A model generated the notes under the pieces. The model had not been told where the DNA came from and did no database searches. It was given only the letters and a program-made list of their open reading frames with translations. From the NCBI GenBank assembly GCA_958430865.1, contig CAUDNR010004605.1:2253-37423 (forward strand): a stretch of DNA of 35,171 nucleotides, given 5' to 3'. The position numbers were made by a program, and so were the translations under genes. Below are positions 10,749 through 19,935 of the stretch, in pieces. Numbering within the stretch: position 1 is the stretch's first letter; the number at the start of each line of letters is the position of its first letter. The DNA is from Entrophospora sp. SA101. Its lineage: Eukaryota; Glomeromycota; Glomeromycetes; Entrophosporales; Entrophosporaceae.

Positions 10749-10958
10749 TAAAGTCCACACTCTCTATAATGAACCTCTCTATAATGAGCACTAAGTAAAA
10801 TCTCTCTATAACAAACTTCACTTTTGTCCCTGATTCAATGTTTTATAATTAATTTCTCTCTCTATAACGAACATCTTAGTAAACTCCCCCTATAATGAAC
10901 AAAAGCAGAAAAATTACATATAGGGGCGAAGGGTTCATTATAGAGAGAGTGGACTGTA
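10749..10958. mobile_element. MITE, TA target duplication, pogo/mariner type
   Basis: A 206-bp element (10751-10956) lies between TA dinucleotides at 10749-10750 and 10957-10958. Its ends are inverted repeats: AAGTCCACACTCTCTATAAT at the left, and CAGTCCACTCTCTCTATAAT on the opposite strand at the right. The interior reiterates the terminal motif at least three more times (TCTCTATAATGAGC, TCTCTATAACAAAC, TCTCTATAACGAAC). It encodes no protein, so it is non-autonomous. Confidence 0.8.
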
Positions 10959-11092
10959 GTTGCTATTAAAAAAAGTGTATTTTTTAAAAAAAAAATAGTG
11001 CCAGTTACAATGCAATCATTGCAACTCGATCTTTACTGAATTTTTGGAATTGTGATGTTAAACAAATTATTAATCCCTGAAATTCTTGGTAA

Positions 11093-11134
11093 TACCAATA
11101 TTCACTTTGTCTGGTTTTGTTGCAGTATGCCCCA
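11093..11134 (+). repeat. 42-bp motif shared with 17273-17314
   Basis: Forty-two bases containing TTCACTTTGTCTGGTTTTGT, TGCAG and ATGCCCCA recur at 17273-17314 in the same orientation with two mismatches. Here the motif lies just upstream of element copy C; there it lies just downstream of copy A's gene. It is probably a piece of the element or of its usual flank. Confidence 0.85.
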
Positions 11135-11158
11135 AATTATATATAGGGATAAGTGTAT

Positions 11159-11392
11159 ATGAAAAGTAATAATAAGTATAATGGTTCTAATGAATATCAA
11201 AAAGCCATTGATTTTTTAGAAAAGGGATGTAATTGTGGTTGTTCTTCAAGAATTCCCAGGGAATAATGTGCAGAATTAAGAGAATCCTTTCAAGCTCTTT
11301 CTAAATCAGAACAAGAGATATTTTTAATGGCACAGATTAAAGCAATGGATGGTGGGTCAACAAGCACTAGTAGATGCCTTAAAATGAAAACT
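11159..11392 (+). pseudogene. Truncated element gene, copy C (5' part only)
   Basis: The copy opens with ATG at 11159 and reads the same N-terminal domain as copies A and B (AIDFLEKGCNCGCSSRIPRE, then AELRESFQALSKSEQ and the conserved MAQIKAMDGG). It is nearly identical to copy B and shares its in-frame TAA (11264-11266), where copy A has CAA (Gln). Homology to copy B begins near 11134, inside TATATAGGGATAAGTG. The 3' side runs into the assembly gap, so its real length is unknown. Confidence 0.85.
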
Positions 11393-12392
11393 NNNNNNNN
11401 NNNNNNNNNNNNNNNNNNNNNNNNNNNNNNNNNNNNNNNNNNNNNNNNNNNNNNNNNNNNNNNNNNNNNNNNNNNNNNNNNNNNNNNNNNNNNNNNNNNN
11501 NNNNNNNNNNNNNNNNNNNNNNNNNNNNNNNNNNNNNNNNNNNNNNNNNNNNNNNNNNNNNNNNNNNNNNNNNNNNNNNNNNNNNNNNNNNNNNNNNNNN
11601 NNNNNNNNNNNNNNNNNNNNNNNNNNNNNNNNNNNNNNNNNNNNNNNNNNNNNNNNNNNNNNNNNNNNNNNNNNNNNNNNNNNNNNNNNNNNNNNNNNNN
11701 NNNNNNNNNNNNNNNNNNNNNNNNNNNNNNNNNNNNNNNNNNNNNNNNNNNNNNNNNNNNNNNNNNNNNNNNNNNNNNNNNNNNNNNNNNNNNNNNNNNN
11801 NNNNNNNNNNNNNNNNNNNNNNNNNNNNNNNNNNNNNNNNNNNNNNNNNNNNNNNNNNNNNNNNNNNNNNNNNNNNNNNNNNNNNNNNNNNNNNNNNNNN
11901 NNNNNNNNNNNNNNNNNNNNNNNNNNNNNNNNNNNNNNNNNNNNNNNNNNNNNNNNNNNNNNNNNNNNNNNNNNNNNNNNNNNNNNNNNNNNNNNNNNNN
12001 NNNNNNNNNNNNNNNNNNNNNNNNNNNNNNNNNNNNNNNNNNNNNNNNNNNNNNNNNNNNNNNNNNNNNNNNNNNNNNNNNNNNNNNNNNNNNNNNNNNN
12101 NNNNNNNNNNNNNNNNNNNNNNNNNNNNNNNNNNNNNNNNNNNNNNNNNNNNNNNNNNNNNNNNNNNNNNNNNNNNNNNNNNNNNNNNNNNNNNNNNNNN
12201 NNNNNNNNNNNNNNNNNNNNNNNNNNNNNNNNNNNNNNNNNNNNNNNNNNNNNNNNNNNNNNNNNNNNNNNNNNNNNNNNNNNNNNNNNNNNNNNNNNNN
12301 NNNNNNNNNNNNNNNNNNNNNNNNNNNNNNNNNNNNNNNNNNNNNNNNNNNNNNNNNNNNNNNNNNNNNNNNNNNNNNNNNNNNNNNNNNNN
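11393..12392. other. Assembly gap (1000 N)
   Basis: Exactly 1000 undetermined bases, a round number suggesting a placeholder instead of a measured length. Element copy C is on the left and a 68-bp piece of the hAT element on the right, so repeats probably caused the break. No frame reading across it is meaningful. Confidence 0.99.
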
Positions 12393-12400
12393 TTTTTTGT

Positions 12401-12468
12401 TTTAGTATTTTGAAGTTGACCAATTGTTACTATAAGCAATTAATGATTATAGATGATCTGCACCGTAT
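12401..12468 (+). repeat. 68-bp identical copy of the hAT-element leader (19002-19069)
   Basis: Sixty-eight bases, from TTTAGTATTTTGAAGTTGAC to CTGCACCGTAT, are identical to 19002-19069. There they precede the coding part of the decayed hAT transposase. Here they follow the gap and then stop, so a truncated hAT copy may extend into the gap. Confidence 0.95.
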
Positions 12469-12678
12469 AATATTTTAATTACGTTTGATGCCTGTATTAG
12501 TTAATGATCAACATTATCCGTTGTATCGAGATATTTTTATTATCGAACATATAGATTTTTCGAATATATATGAAAAATCCGTTAAATCCGTTAAATCAAG
12601 ATAAAATAATTATAGCAATAGAAAGATTTGGTCTTGAAAATTTATCCGTTAAACCCCTAAATCCGCTAAATCGAGATA

Positions 12679-13524
12679 CACTGTGTTAGGGTTTCAATTC
12701 GTAATACAAATTCTTATTCGAATTATTCGTAATATAGTTGACCTTTAATTCGAATTAAAAAAATTTATTCGAATTAAAAAAATCCATTCGAATTAAAAAA
12801 ATTCATTCGAATTAAAAAATTTATTCGAATTAAAAAGTTTTATTCGAATTAAAAAGTTTATTCGAATTAAAAAGTTTATTCGAATTAAAAAGTTTATTCG
12901 CTTTATTCAAATTATTTGTTTTATTTGTTTTATTCATTATCGGAATCTTGGGTTTGTTCGTTCATTTATTAGATTATTTGGAATCATGGGTTGTTCAATT
13001 ACTTAAATATTCAAACTATATATACAACAAGGTTTAATATTGATTTTATTATTATAAAAATTGAAATAAAAAATGAAACTAATAAGGAAGACTGAAACAA
13101 GATTCATGTTTCTTTTAATAAATAGCAATCTTTCCGGTGAGCTTGAATTTAAACTGGACCTTAATTATTTGTTTTATCCGAATTATTTTTTTCGAATTAT
13201 TTGCTTTATTCAAATTAATATTAATTTCCTTATTCGAATTAATTTTTTTATTCGAATCAATTTTCTTATTCGAATTAATTTTCTTATTCGAATTAATTTT
13301 TTTATTCGGATTAATTTTCTTATTCGAATTAATTTTTTTATTCGAATTAATTTCCTTATTCGAATCAATTTTCTTATTCGAATAATTCGAATTAAAATTT
13401 ATTCGAATAATATTAATATTATGAATTTGAGTATTCGAATTACATTGAAAGTTTATTAATAATAATAACGAATAAAGTGAATAATTCGAATAAACCTTAT
13501 TCGAATAGAAACCCTACACTGTGT
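12679..13524. mobile_element. 830-bp hAT-like non-autonomous element with 8-bp target duplication
   Basis: The element spans 12687-13516, beginning TAGGGTTTC and ending GAAACCCTA. It is flanked on both sides by CACTGTGT (12679-12686 and 13517-13524), a perfect 8-bp target-site duplication as produced by hAT transposases. Sub-terminal inverted similarity continues inward through ATTCGAATTATTC-type blocks. The interior is mostly a TTCGAATT-based tandem array. It has no transposase, so it must be mobilised in trans. The intact duplication argues for a comparatively young insertion. Confidence 0.85.
12745..13390. repeat. TTCGAATT-based tandem arrays inside the 830-bp element
   Basis: The left array (about 12745-12900) repeats units such as TTCGAATTAAAAAGTTTA seven or eight times. 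The right array (about 13210-13385) repeats TTCGAATTAATTTTCTTA about nine times. Both are centred on the palindrome TTCGAA, so each unit can pair with its neighbours and with the other array. The Ile/Asn/Phe/Arg-repeat frames across it (for example 13073-13459) are translation of the repeat and not genes. Confidence 0.93.
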
Positions 13525-13525
13525 A

Positions 13526-14097
13526 TTGTGAAACAGGCGATTTTAGAATAGAAATAGTCTCGTGACTGCGCACAAAAACTATTTTATGAAATACATCTTT
13601 TTTTTACATTGATATATATTTTAGACCTTTCTTTACATTTTAATAAAAAACGATCAAATCGATCAAATTGATTTCAATATGTTATATTAGAAACGAAAGT
13701 TTAAGGATTCCGTGATCTATTTATGCCAGAATTGCAACCTTTATTATTATTATTTATTTTATTTTCTCATTATACTTTAAAGAAAGAAATATTTTATTTT
13801 TATATATTTATTTGATTTACTTATATTCAAATTTTTCTAACACGGGATGAGTAGGTTATATCATATTTTTTCACAATGAGATAATATTTAAAAGAAGAGA
13901 AAAAATTAAAGATCGTTTAATATATAAAAAATGAAAAGAGTTTTTTAAACAATAACAATTACTTGAATCGACATCATGATTTTATGGGGAGATAATATAA
14001 AGTAATGTAAACATGTTTAAAAAATTTATTCATAGGTTATTTATATTTACATTTATGTTTATATTCACGTCCACCAATTTATTTAAATAGGAAAATG
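13526..14097 (+). repeat. Module X of the large element, copy A orientation
   Basis: This stretch matches 29079-29768 on the opposite strand: for example GGTCTCGTGACTGCGCAC and CATAAATAGATCACG read there as complements of sequence here. Copy B carries about 80 extra bases in the middle. I see no coding content. The following 14098-14297 has no counterpart in copy B. Confidence 0.85.
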
Positions 14098-14297
14098 ACA
14101 GATATATATTATATAATAGATGATATAGTGATGAATATAAATCAACGATTTATGAAGTCAAAGAAGAGTAAATAAAACATTAGGCTGCATAATAAAAAAC
14201 CTAGTCATGCATTAATGACGTTATGATTTTTTTATTTTTTTGTATATATATATACAAATAAAATTTGATCTTATGTGATCAACAGCCAATGAAATCA

Positions 14298-16426
14298 AAT
14301 GTCCACTATGCTTCACAAATGCGTCTAATTATTTTATGTATGGGCCCCCCTGTGGTTTTTTTTTGTGACGCGATTGATTTTTTTTTGGAAAAACAATTTA
14401 TTTTTTGACAGATGACAAAACGTGAGTGATGTTGTTTAGCATGATTGGTTCTAAAAAGAAACGTGTTATTAACTAACCAGAGGTAACTTTTTTTAATTTG
14501 CATTGATACATCTTTTAAATCAAAACGTGGAGCAGATCTTGCTGGGTAATTATAAGATTTTCATCAAGATGTAAACAAATGATTGGTATTTGGCTTTTCG
14601 TAATCATAATCAATAATAACATTAATATTATTATAATTAATTACAAGATGTCAAGGCAGCATTGACTGTTGAAAAAAGTCACAATCCAAATATGAAACAT
14701 TTCGATACGTGACGTTTTGATTATTGGAAATTTGACAAGTGTTGAAGCACGCACGCTACCTTGAACATTTACAGTCATTCTCATACATTCCTCATGTACA
14801 AAGGCTAATCTGACTGCAAAGCCCCTGATGATACAATGATGCAACTGAATTCCAGGAGGGGTGTAAGGCCCTGGGATTTACCGAGACTGCATCAATCGTC
14901 AAGGATATTTTCACTAATCTTTCCTCATATGTCTGACCAGAGAAGGTTGACAAGTTTGCTGAAAAGTTGCCTGCAACGATCCTACCTCTAAGTATGGCTC
15001 TGTGACCAAGAAGTCGCAACTCTGGAGGAATATTAAGAGAATCTGCAGCTCGTTTCAAGCACAGGAGGTTGCAATTCAGAATGGGGTTGGTGGCCCTGAA
15101 ATGCATTTGGGCTCTGATGTTAGTAAAATAAAATGGATCGGATTTTGTTTGGTATGTTTTGTATAAATTAATTCATAAAATTTTCTGTTTCTCTAAACTT
15201 TTGTTTGACCAACTTAATTTGTTTTTTTTTTAAATGGGGGTAGGGTTGTTGGTGGGCAGGCATGCCACTGACAAGACAGCAACCCAGGACTCAAAACTCA
15301 GAATTCAGGGAAAATCCAAAACAGCAACTTCCCAGGTTGCAGATACCAACTTTATTCTAGAGAGGGGTAATATAAAGCAAAGCATCACACAAGTGCCAAC
15401 TCTTGTCAACAATCAATGCCATATGGTAACAGCCAAGCCTGGTCTGAGGGGAAGATAAGAAAAGTTTTGTCCAAAACCTTCCAACATGCTTGCGGCTTAC
15501 CTGTGGAAAAAAAAATCCACAGTTATGAGGCATGTGAAAGCATGGTTATTGCATGTTTGTGATAGGAAAATTTTAATTAAATCTGACACTTGTGATTAAT
15601 CTCAGATTTATTATTCATTTTAAGGGACTATAATAATTTTTTTAATCCTCACTATTTATTTATTTATTCTTGTGAACCCCAGAGATCTGGGTAGACATGC
15701 ATTATTAAAAGTTTCATTTCTGCGTGGCCTTGGTATCATTACTACCTGGGTGATGCAATTGTTTGTTATGTCAGTGATGATATCAAATGCATTGAATGAT
15801 CATTGTGACAAAGGAATTTGTATATGGGGAAAGGATTAAATAATAAAAAGCTAAGTCTTGTTTATTTTTTTTGTTACATCAACCTCAGTCCAAAATCAAT
15901 CATATTTATATATTTTAAAATTACTTTTTTGATCAAAAAAAAATAAATTTAACCATTTTATTTTTTAATAGTAGATTTCAAATAGATTTTGTTAGATCAA
16001 ATGATACACTATAGCAAAAATCTCAGAAGACTACAAACTGATTTGTGCACTAATTCTAAGATAAAAAAATTCTTTTTTACTGTTTTAGTATAATCAACAC
16101 AAAACAACAATTTCTTCAATTGTTTTTGTTTATCTGTTTTAGCTTGATCAATAAATCTTAGGTCTCAAGATAATTTATCTTATCCATTTTAGTAATAATA
16201 AATAATTTAAATCTAACATAATTATTTTTCATGGAACCAGCTGAAGTTTTTTTATCAATCATTGAATATATACTTGAAAATATTTATTTGCAGATCCACT
16301 CAAATTTAATTCTTTTCTGCCTACTTTGCTTGTCACCACAGGACCAATTTTAGGATCTCTTCAATTTTAAAATAAATGAAAACCTACAAAGTGAACATAA
16401 AATTATATATATAGGGTTATAGGTAT
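14298..16426 (+). mobile_element. Large repetitive element, module Y, copy A (non-coding leader)
   Basis: About 2.1 kb aligns in the same direction with 29800-32076, beginning at AATGTCCACTATGCT and running to the element gene's ATG. Bases 14640-15480 are clearly less AT-rich than the surroundings in both copies and contain shared blocks such as GACTGCATCAATCGTCAA, GTTGCCTGCAACGATCCTAC and GTTTCAAGCACAGGAGGTTG. I see no intact frame conserved between copies, so this looks like a long leader or dead coding sequence. Its position makes it the probable 5' region of the element gene that follows. Confidence 0.75.
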
Positions 16427-17147
16427 ATGAAAAGTATTAACAAAGATAATGAAAATAATGGTTCTGATGAATATCAAAAAGCAATTGATTTTTTAGAAAA
16501 AGGTTGTAAATGTGGTTGCTCTTCCAGAATTCCCAAAGAACAATTTGCAGAATTAAGAGAATCCTTTCAGGCTCTTTCCAAGTCTGAACAAGACATATTT
16601 TTAATGGCACAGATTAAAGCAATGGATGGTGGGTCAATAAGCACCAGCAGACGCCTTAAAAAGAAAAACAGATCCAATAAAAAAACTTTCTATCACTGAG
16701 ATTACAATACACCTCTTTGTCAAGAAACTTATCTCAATATGTTAGGAATTGGTAGGGCTTATTTTGAAAATATCAGGAATCATCTGATAAACAATGGTCT
16801 CCTGCCAATAATTCATGGTAATATTAAAAGAATGCCTCAATGGAAAAGTAATATTTTACCCAAAATTTCACTGTGAACTGAATTTTATTGAGAGATACTG
16901 GGGAGAGGCCAAATGATATGCAAGAAACAATTGTGATTATTCTTGGAATGGATTGAAAAAGGTGGTTCCAAAAGCATTGGATTCTGTATCACTAGAACAT
17001 ATTAGGAAATATGCTAGACATTCTTTTCAGTACATGGATGCTTATAGGAATGGACTTACAGGTGAGCAAGCAAAATTTGCAATTAAGCAATATAAATCTC
17101 ATAGAAAAGTAACCCACAATATTTTTAATAATGAAAACAATGAGTAA
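16427..17147 (+). pseudogene. Chimeric element gene: N-terminal domain fused to a DDE transposase tail (copy A)
   Basis: The first part, from ATG 16427 to about 16850, is the same N-terminal domain as copy B: a Cys-rich start (GCKCGCSSRIPKEQFAELRE), the conserved MAQIKAMDGG, then LCQETYLNMLGIG, ending RMPQW. A TGA at 16697-16699 replaces the expected Trp. Immediately after, in a different frame (16851-17147), comes a typical DDE-superfamily transposase C-terminus: FYPKFHCELNFIERYWGEAK, whose ELNFIE carries the third catalytic acid, then a CDYSW, VPKALDSVSLEHIRKYARHS and MDAYRNGLTGEQA series. That tail has its own TGA (16914-16916) where Arg is expected. Copy B instead continues into an LCDTC-type domain. 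Copy A is therefore a junction of two transposon families, out of frame and dead. Confidence 0.85.
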
Positions 17148-17272
17148 AAATTTCTGTAATAAAAAAATATTATGTGATTTGTGGATCTAACAACATTACA
17201 CCTGTGTTCATATATAATTTTCAAATTTGGCCACTTATTATGTCAATTGCTGGGACTAGACTAGACGTACCA

Positions 17273-17314
17273 TACCAATGTTCACTTTGTCTGGTTTTGT
17301 TGCAGCATGCCCCA
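17273..17314 (+). repeat. Second copy of the 42-bp motif
   Basis: It matches 11093-11134 with two mismatches. It lies about 125 bases after the stop of copy A's transposase tail and may mark that element's 3' end region. Confidence 0.85.
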
Positions 17315-17541
17315 TATACTGTTTTAATATTTTTATCATATGTAGATAAATAATAATGAGATAAAAATCTGCATCTCACAATAAATCTCAATATTTTGTT
17401 TATAATAATATGCCAACAATGTTAATACAATTTCTTCCAATTTATTTATACTAAATCATAACAACAATTTCTGCAAATGTATATTTATGCTTTACTCTCA
17501 AAACTATCTTTCACTATCAAATAATATCTTTAGATTTTGCA

Positions 17542-17634
17542 CTATATATCCTGATCACATTTCTTAGTGGGTGCCCTTCTAGCTGCTTTCCTCTTTACTA
17601 CTGTTACTGGAATTGGCTTTGGATGCTCTTTTGG
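17542..17634 (-). CDS. Orphan terminal exon, basic Pro/Lys/Arg-rich tail
   Basis: On the minus strand a TTTCAG acceptor precedes 30 codons and a stop, reading PKEHPKPIPVTVVKRKAARR followed by APTKKCDQDI. The composition is unlike the AT-driven noise around it and resembles a basic C-terminal tail. The upstream exon was not found: the sequence beyond the acceptor is a tandem repeat. It may be the 3' end of another transposon gene. Family unknown. Confidence 0.35.
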   Translation of the reverse strand, partial: PKEHPKPIPVTVVKRKAARRAPTKKCDQDI

Positions 17635-17689
17635 CTGAAATTAACTAATTCTGAAATTCTTAATTTTTTATTATTATTTTATTTTAGTT

Positions 17690-17960
17690 ATTTCTATTTT
17701 TATAATCTTTATAACTGAACAAGCTATTCTTTTACCAATTAAATATAATTAATATACACAAATAAATGTGTTTATAATTACAACTAATCAAGTTATTCAT
17801 TTTACCCATTAAATATAATATATACATAGATGTGTTTATAATTTATAACTGATCAAGTTATTCTTTTTACCCATTAAATATAATTAATATACACAAATAA
17901 ATGTGCTTATAATTTATAAATGGCCAAGTTATTCCTTTTACCTATTAAATATTATATACA
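17690..17960. repeat. About 68-bp tandem repeat, four copies
   Basis: The core AAGTTATTC followed by a T-run, ACCCATTAAATATAATTAAT and ATACACAAATAAATGTG recurs at about 17721, 17790, 17855 and 17926, a spacing of 65-71 bases. A diverged fifth copy may lie near 18127. It is non-coding. Confidence 0.85.
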
Positions 17961-18471
17961 CACATAAAAATCAGTATCTGATAAATGATTTTAATATTGT
18001 ATACAAATTCAATAATTTTTTTCCTTTACCTGCAAATTCATCAATATCATTGATATCTCATTTAATCCAAAAAATTGATAATAAAAATAATCAATTAATA
18101 TTATTTATGCTCTCTGGATCATGACTAAATTATTCACTTTACCCATTGAATATATACATATATAAAAATTGAAATAATTCATAAAACAATAAATATATAA
18201 ATTTATATATATATATATAAATACAGTGCGGATCATCTATACTCAAAAGTTAAAATTTTCAAAATATTATGTGAACCACACATTGGATTTTAAAAAACTC
18301 ACCACCATTCAATTCAACTTTAAAAGAGGAGTCTATTAATCTAAAAAAAATTTGTCTCAAATTTTCTTTCCATAGATTTTTTAAATTTGAAAGTTGTGCT
18401 CAGAAGTGCAACAATAATTTTCATTGAATCTCACGACCAAATTTGGTAATGATTTTCTTTTAATGAGAACT

Positions 18472-18614
18472 TTTATTTAGAGAATTGTTATTCGCACCCT
18501 CCCGTGACTAAGACAAAGATGAACCAATAAAATCATCACATTTTAAAGCCATTCATTGGTCACATTACTACACTTAGTCACGGGAGGGGTGCGAATAACA
18601 ATTCCCTTTATTTA
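18472..18614. mobile_element. 127-bp MITE with 8-bp target duplication TTTATTTA
   Basis: The element at 18480-18606 has inverted ends of about 33 bases: GAATTGTTATTCGCACC, then CTCCCGTGACTAAG, mirrored at the right end with one base inserted. TTTATTTA flanks it on both sides (18472-18479 and 18607-18614). The size, termini and 8-bp duplication fit a hAT-type MITE. An inner pair (GAACCAAT and ATTGGTCA) extends the fold. Confidence 0.85.
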
Positions 18615-18654
18615 TTAATAAAAAAAATCAAATAAATCAAATGTATGTTGTAGA

Positions 18655-18821
18655 AAATATTTAGTGATCACAATCATCATATTCATGAATATTCATTAAG
18701 GGGTTACACTTATCAAAAATCCAAAAATCCCTTAAAATTATGTGTCAATCACTTGATTTTGATAAGTGTAACCCCCTTAATGAATATTCATGAATATGAT
18801 GATTGTGATCACTAAAAATAT
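18655..18821. mobile_element. 155-bp hairpin MITE
   Basis: Arms at 18661-18718 and 18757-18815 are reverse complements over about 58 bases with a single-base indel in a G-run. They leave a loop of only about 38 bases. AAATAT precedes the left arm and follows the right, a possible 6-bp target duplication. The transcript would form a long, nearly perfect hairpin. Confidence 0.85.
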
Positions 18822-19001
18822 TACATGAAAAAAAAGTTGTTACACGAAATTAGTCTCAATTTCTTAAATGTATAATAATAATAATAACAAAATTCGGAAT
18901 TTTCAAAATGCTAAGGCTCTGCCAATTTTCAGTTTAAGAAAAAACCAGCTGATAAGTTTTGAAGCTTGAGTCATGAACAATAAAACTTATTGGTTAAATT
19001 T

Positions 19002-19069
19002 TTTAGTATTTTGAAGTTGACCAATTGTTACTATAAGCAATTAATGATTATAGATGATCTGCACCGTAT
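19002..19069 (+). repeat. hAT-element leader segment, partner of 12401-12468
   Basis: Identical over 68 bases to the sequence right of the assembly gap. It leads directly into the BED-finger coding remnant. Confidence 0.95.
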
Positions 19070-19935
19070 TAATAATGAAATAGATACACAAAGAAAAAAA
19101 GGTGGATGTCCACATGCTGTAGTATGGAATTTTCTCCTGGTCATTATGTTGCTGAATGTATAAGTTGTGGAAAGCATTGGAATAAGGGTTTTCCCACTAT
19201 GATGGAACATCACAGCTTTTGAATGTCCAGCAATTAACGACTCAATTAAATATGCCTTCCTTGAAGTTATTTCTAAACGTGATAATGAATCAGTAAATCA
19301 ATCTAATAGAAGAATTCGACCATCAAACCAAACTGGTTTAGAAGATTTTATTGAAAGTACCAAATCAACAACAAAAAGAAAACAAGATATTGATCAAAGC
19401 TGTTGTTGTCTGTAATTTATCTTTTCAACTTGTAGAAAACCCATATTTTATTGAATTCATAAAGCAGCTGAGAACAGCATACAAGTCTCCTTCCAGAAAA
19501 ATGCTTTCTGATCATTTAATTAATGAAGAATTGGGAAGAATCACTGTTAAAATGAATAAGCTTTTAGAAAACAGTTAAGTTAATTTTTATTTATTCATTT
19601 TTGTTTATTAAATTAATTTTTATTTATTTTAATAGCCTTATCTTTGGAACTTTGTGATCCTTACCTCTGATCATAAAGAACATCTATATAAAATTAAGGA
19701 TTTATCATCATTTAGTCACACTGGCAAGTACCTTTGTGAACAAATTAAATGTATCTTTGAAGAAGTTGGAATCAATAAATTTGTAGCCATTGTGTCTGAT
19801 GGTGGAACAAATGTTAAAAAAGCAAGGGAAATGATTCATGATAATTTTCCATTCATACTGAATATTTGATGTGTTGCTTATTGCTTGAACCTGATCACAA
19901 AAGATATTGTGGCACATAATTTCCCAAAAAAAAAT
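19066..19935 (+). pseudogene. Decayed hAT transposase (BED zinc finger plus DUF659-like core)
   Basis: Coding remnants run in order over three frames. A BED-type zinc finger (GGCPHAVVW, then CISCGKHWNKGF and an H-x4-C ending AFECPAIND) covers 19066-19240. A linker with LEDFIESTKSTTKRK follows. Then comes the N-terminal hAT block at 19400-19578 (NPYFIEFIKQLRTAYKSPSR, then KMLSDHLINEELGRI), and the core at 19640-19935 with FVILTSDHKEHLYKIKDLSS, FSHTGKYL and IVSDGGTNVKKAREM. The Asp in VSDGGTN corresponds to a conserved catalytic-region residue. The LTLALDGW-type motif normally found between the last two blocks is missing, so that segment is deleted or eroded. Frameshifts near 19120 and 19210, and a TGA (Arg position, near 19867) before CVAYCLNLI, show it is dead. 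Confidence 0.85.

Noticed and set aside
11290..12478. Long open frames spanning the undetermined bases
   Set aside because: They are open only because N's cannot be translated. The real flanks are element copy C and a hAT fragment.
13073..13459. Ile/Asn/Phe/Arg-repeat frames
   Set aside because: They are direct translation of the TTCGAATT tandem array inside the 830-bp element.
17690..17960. Possible CRISPR-like regular repeat
   Set aside because: Units are directly abutting, diverged and without unique spacers; this is an ordinary tandem repeat in a eukaryotic genome.
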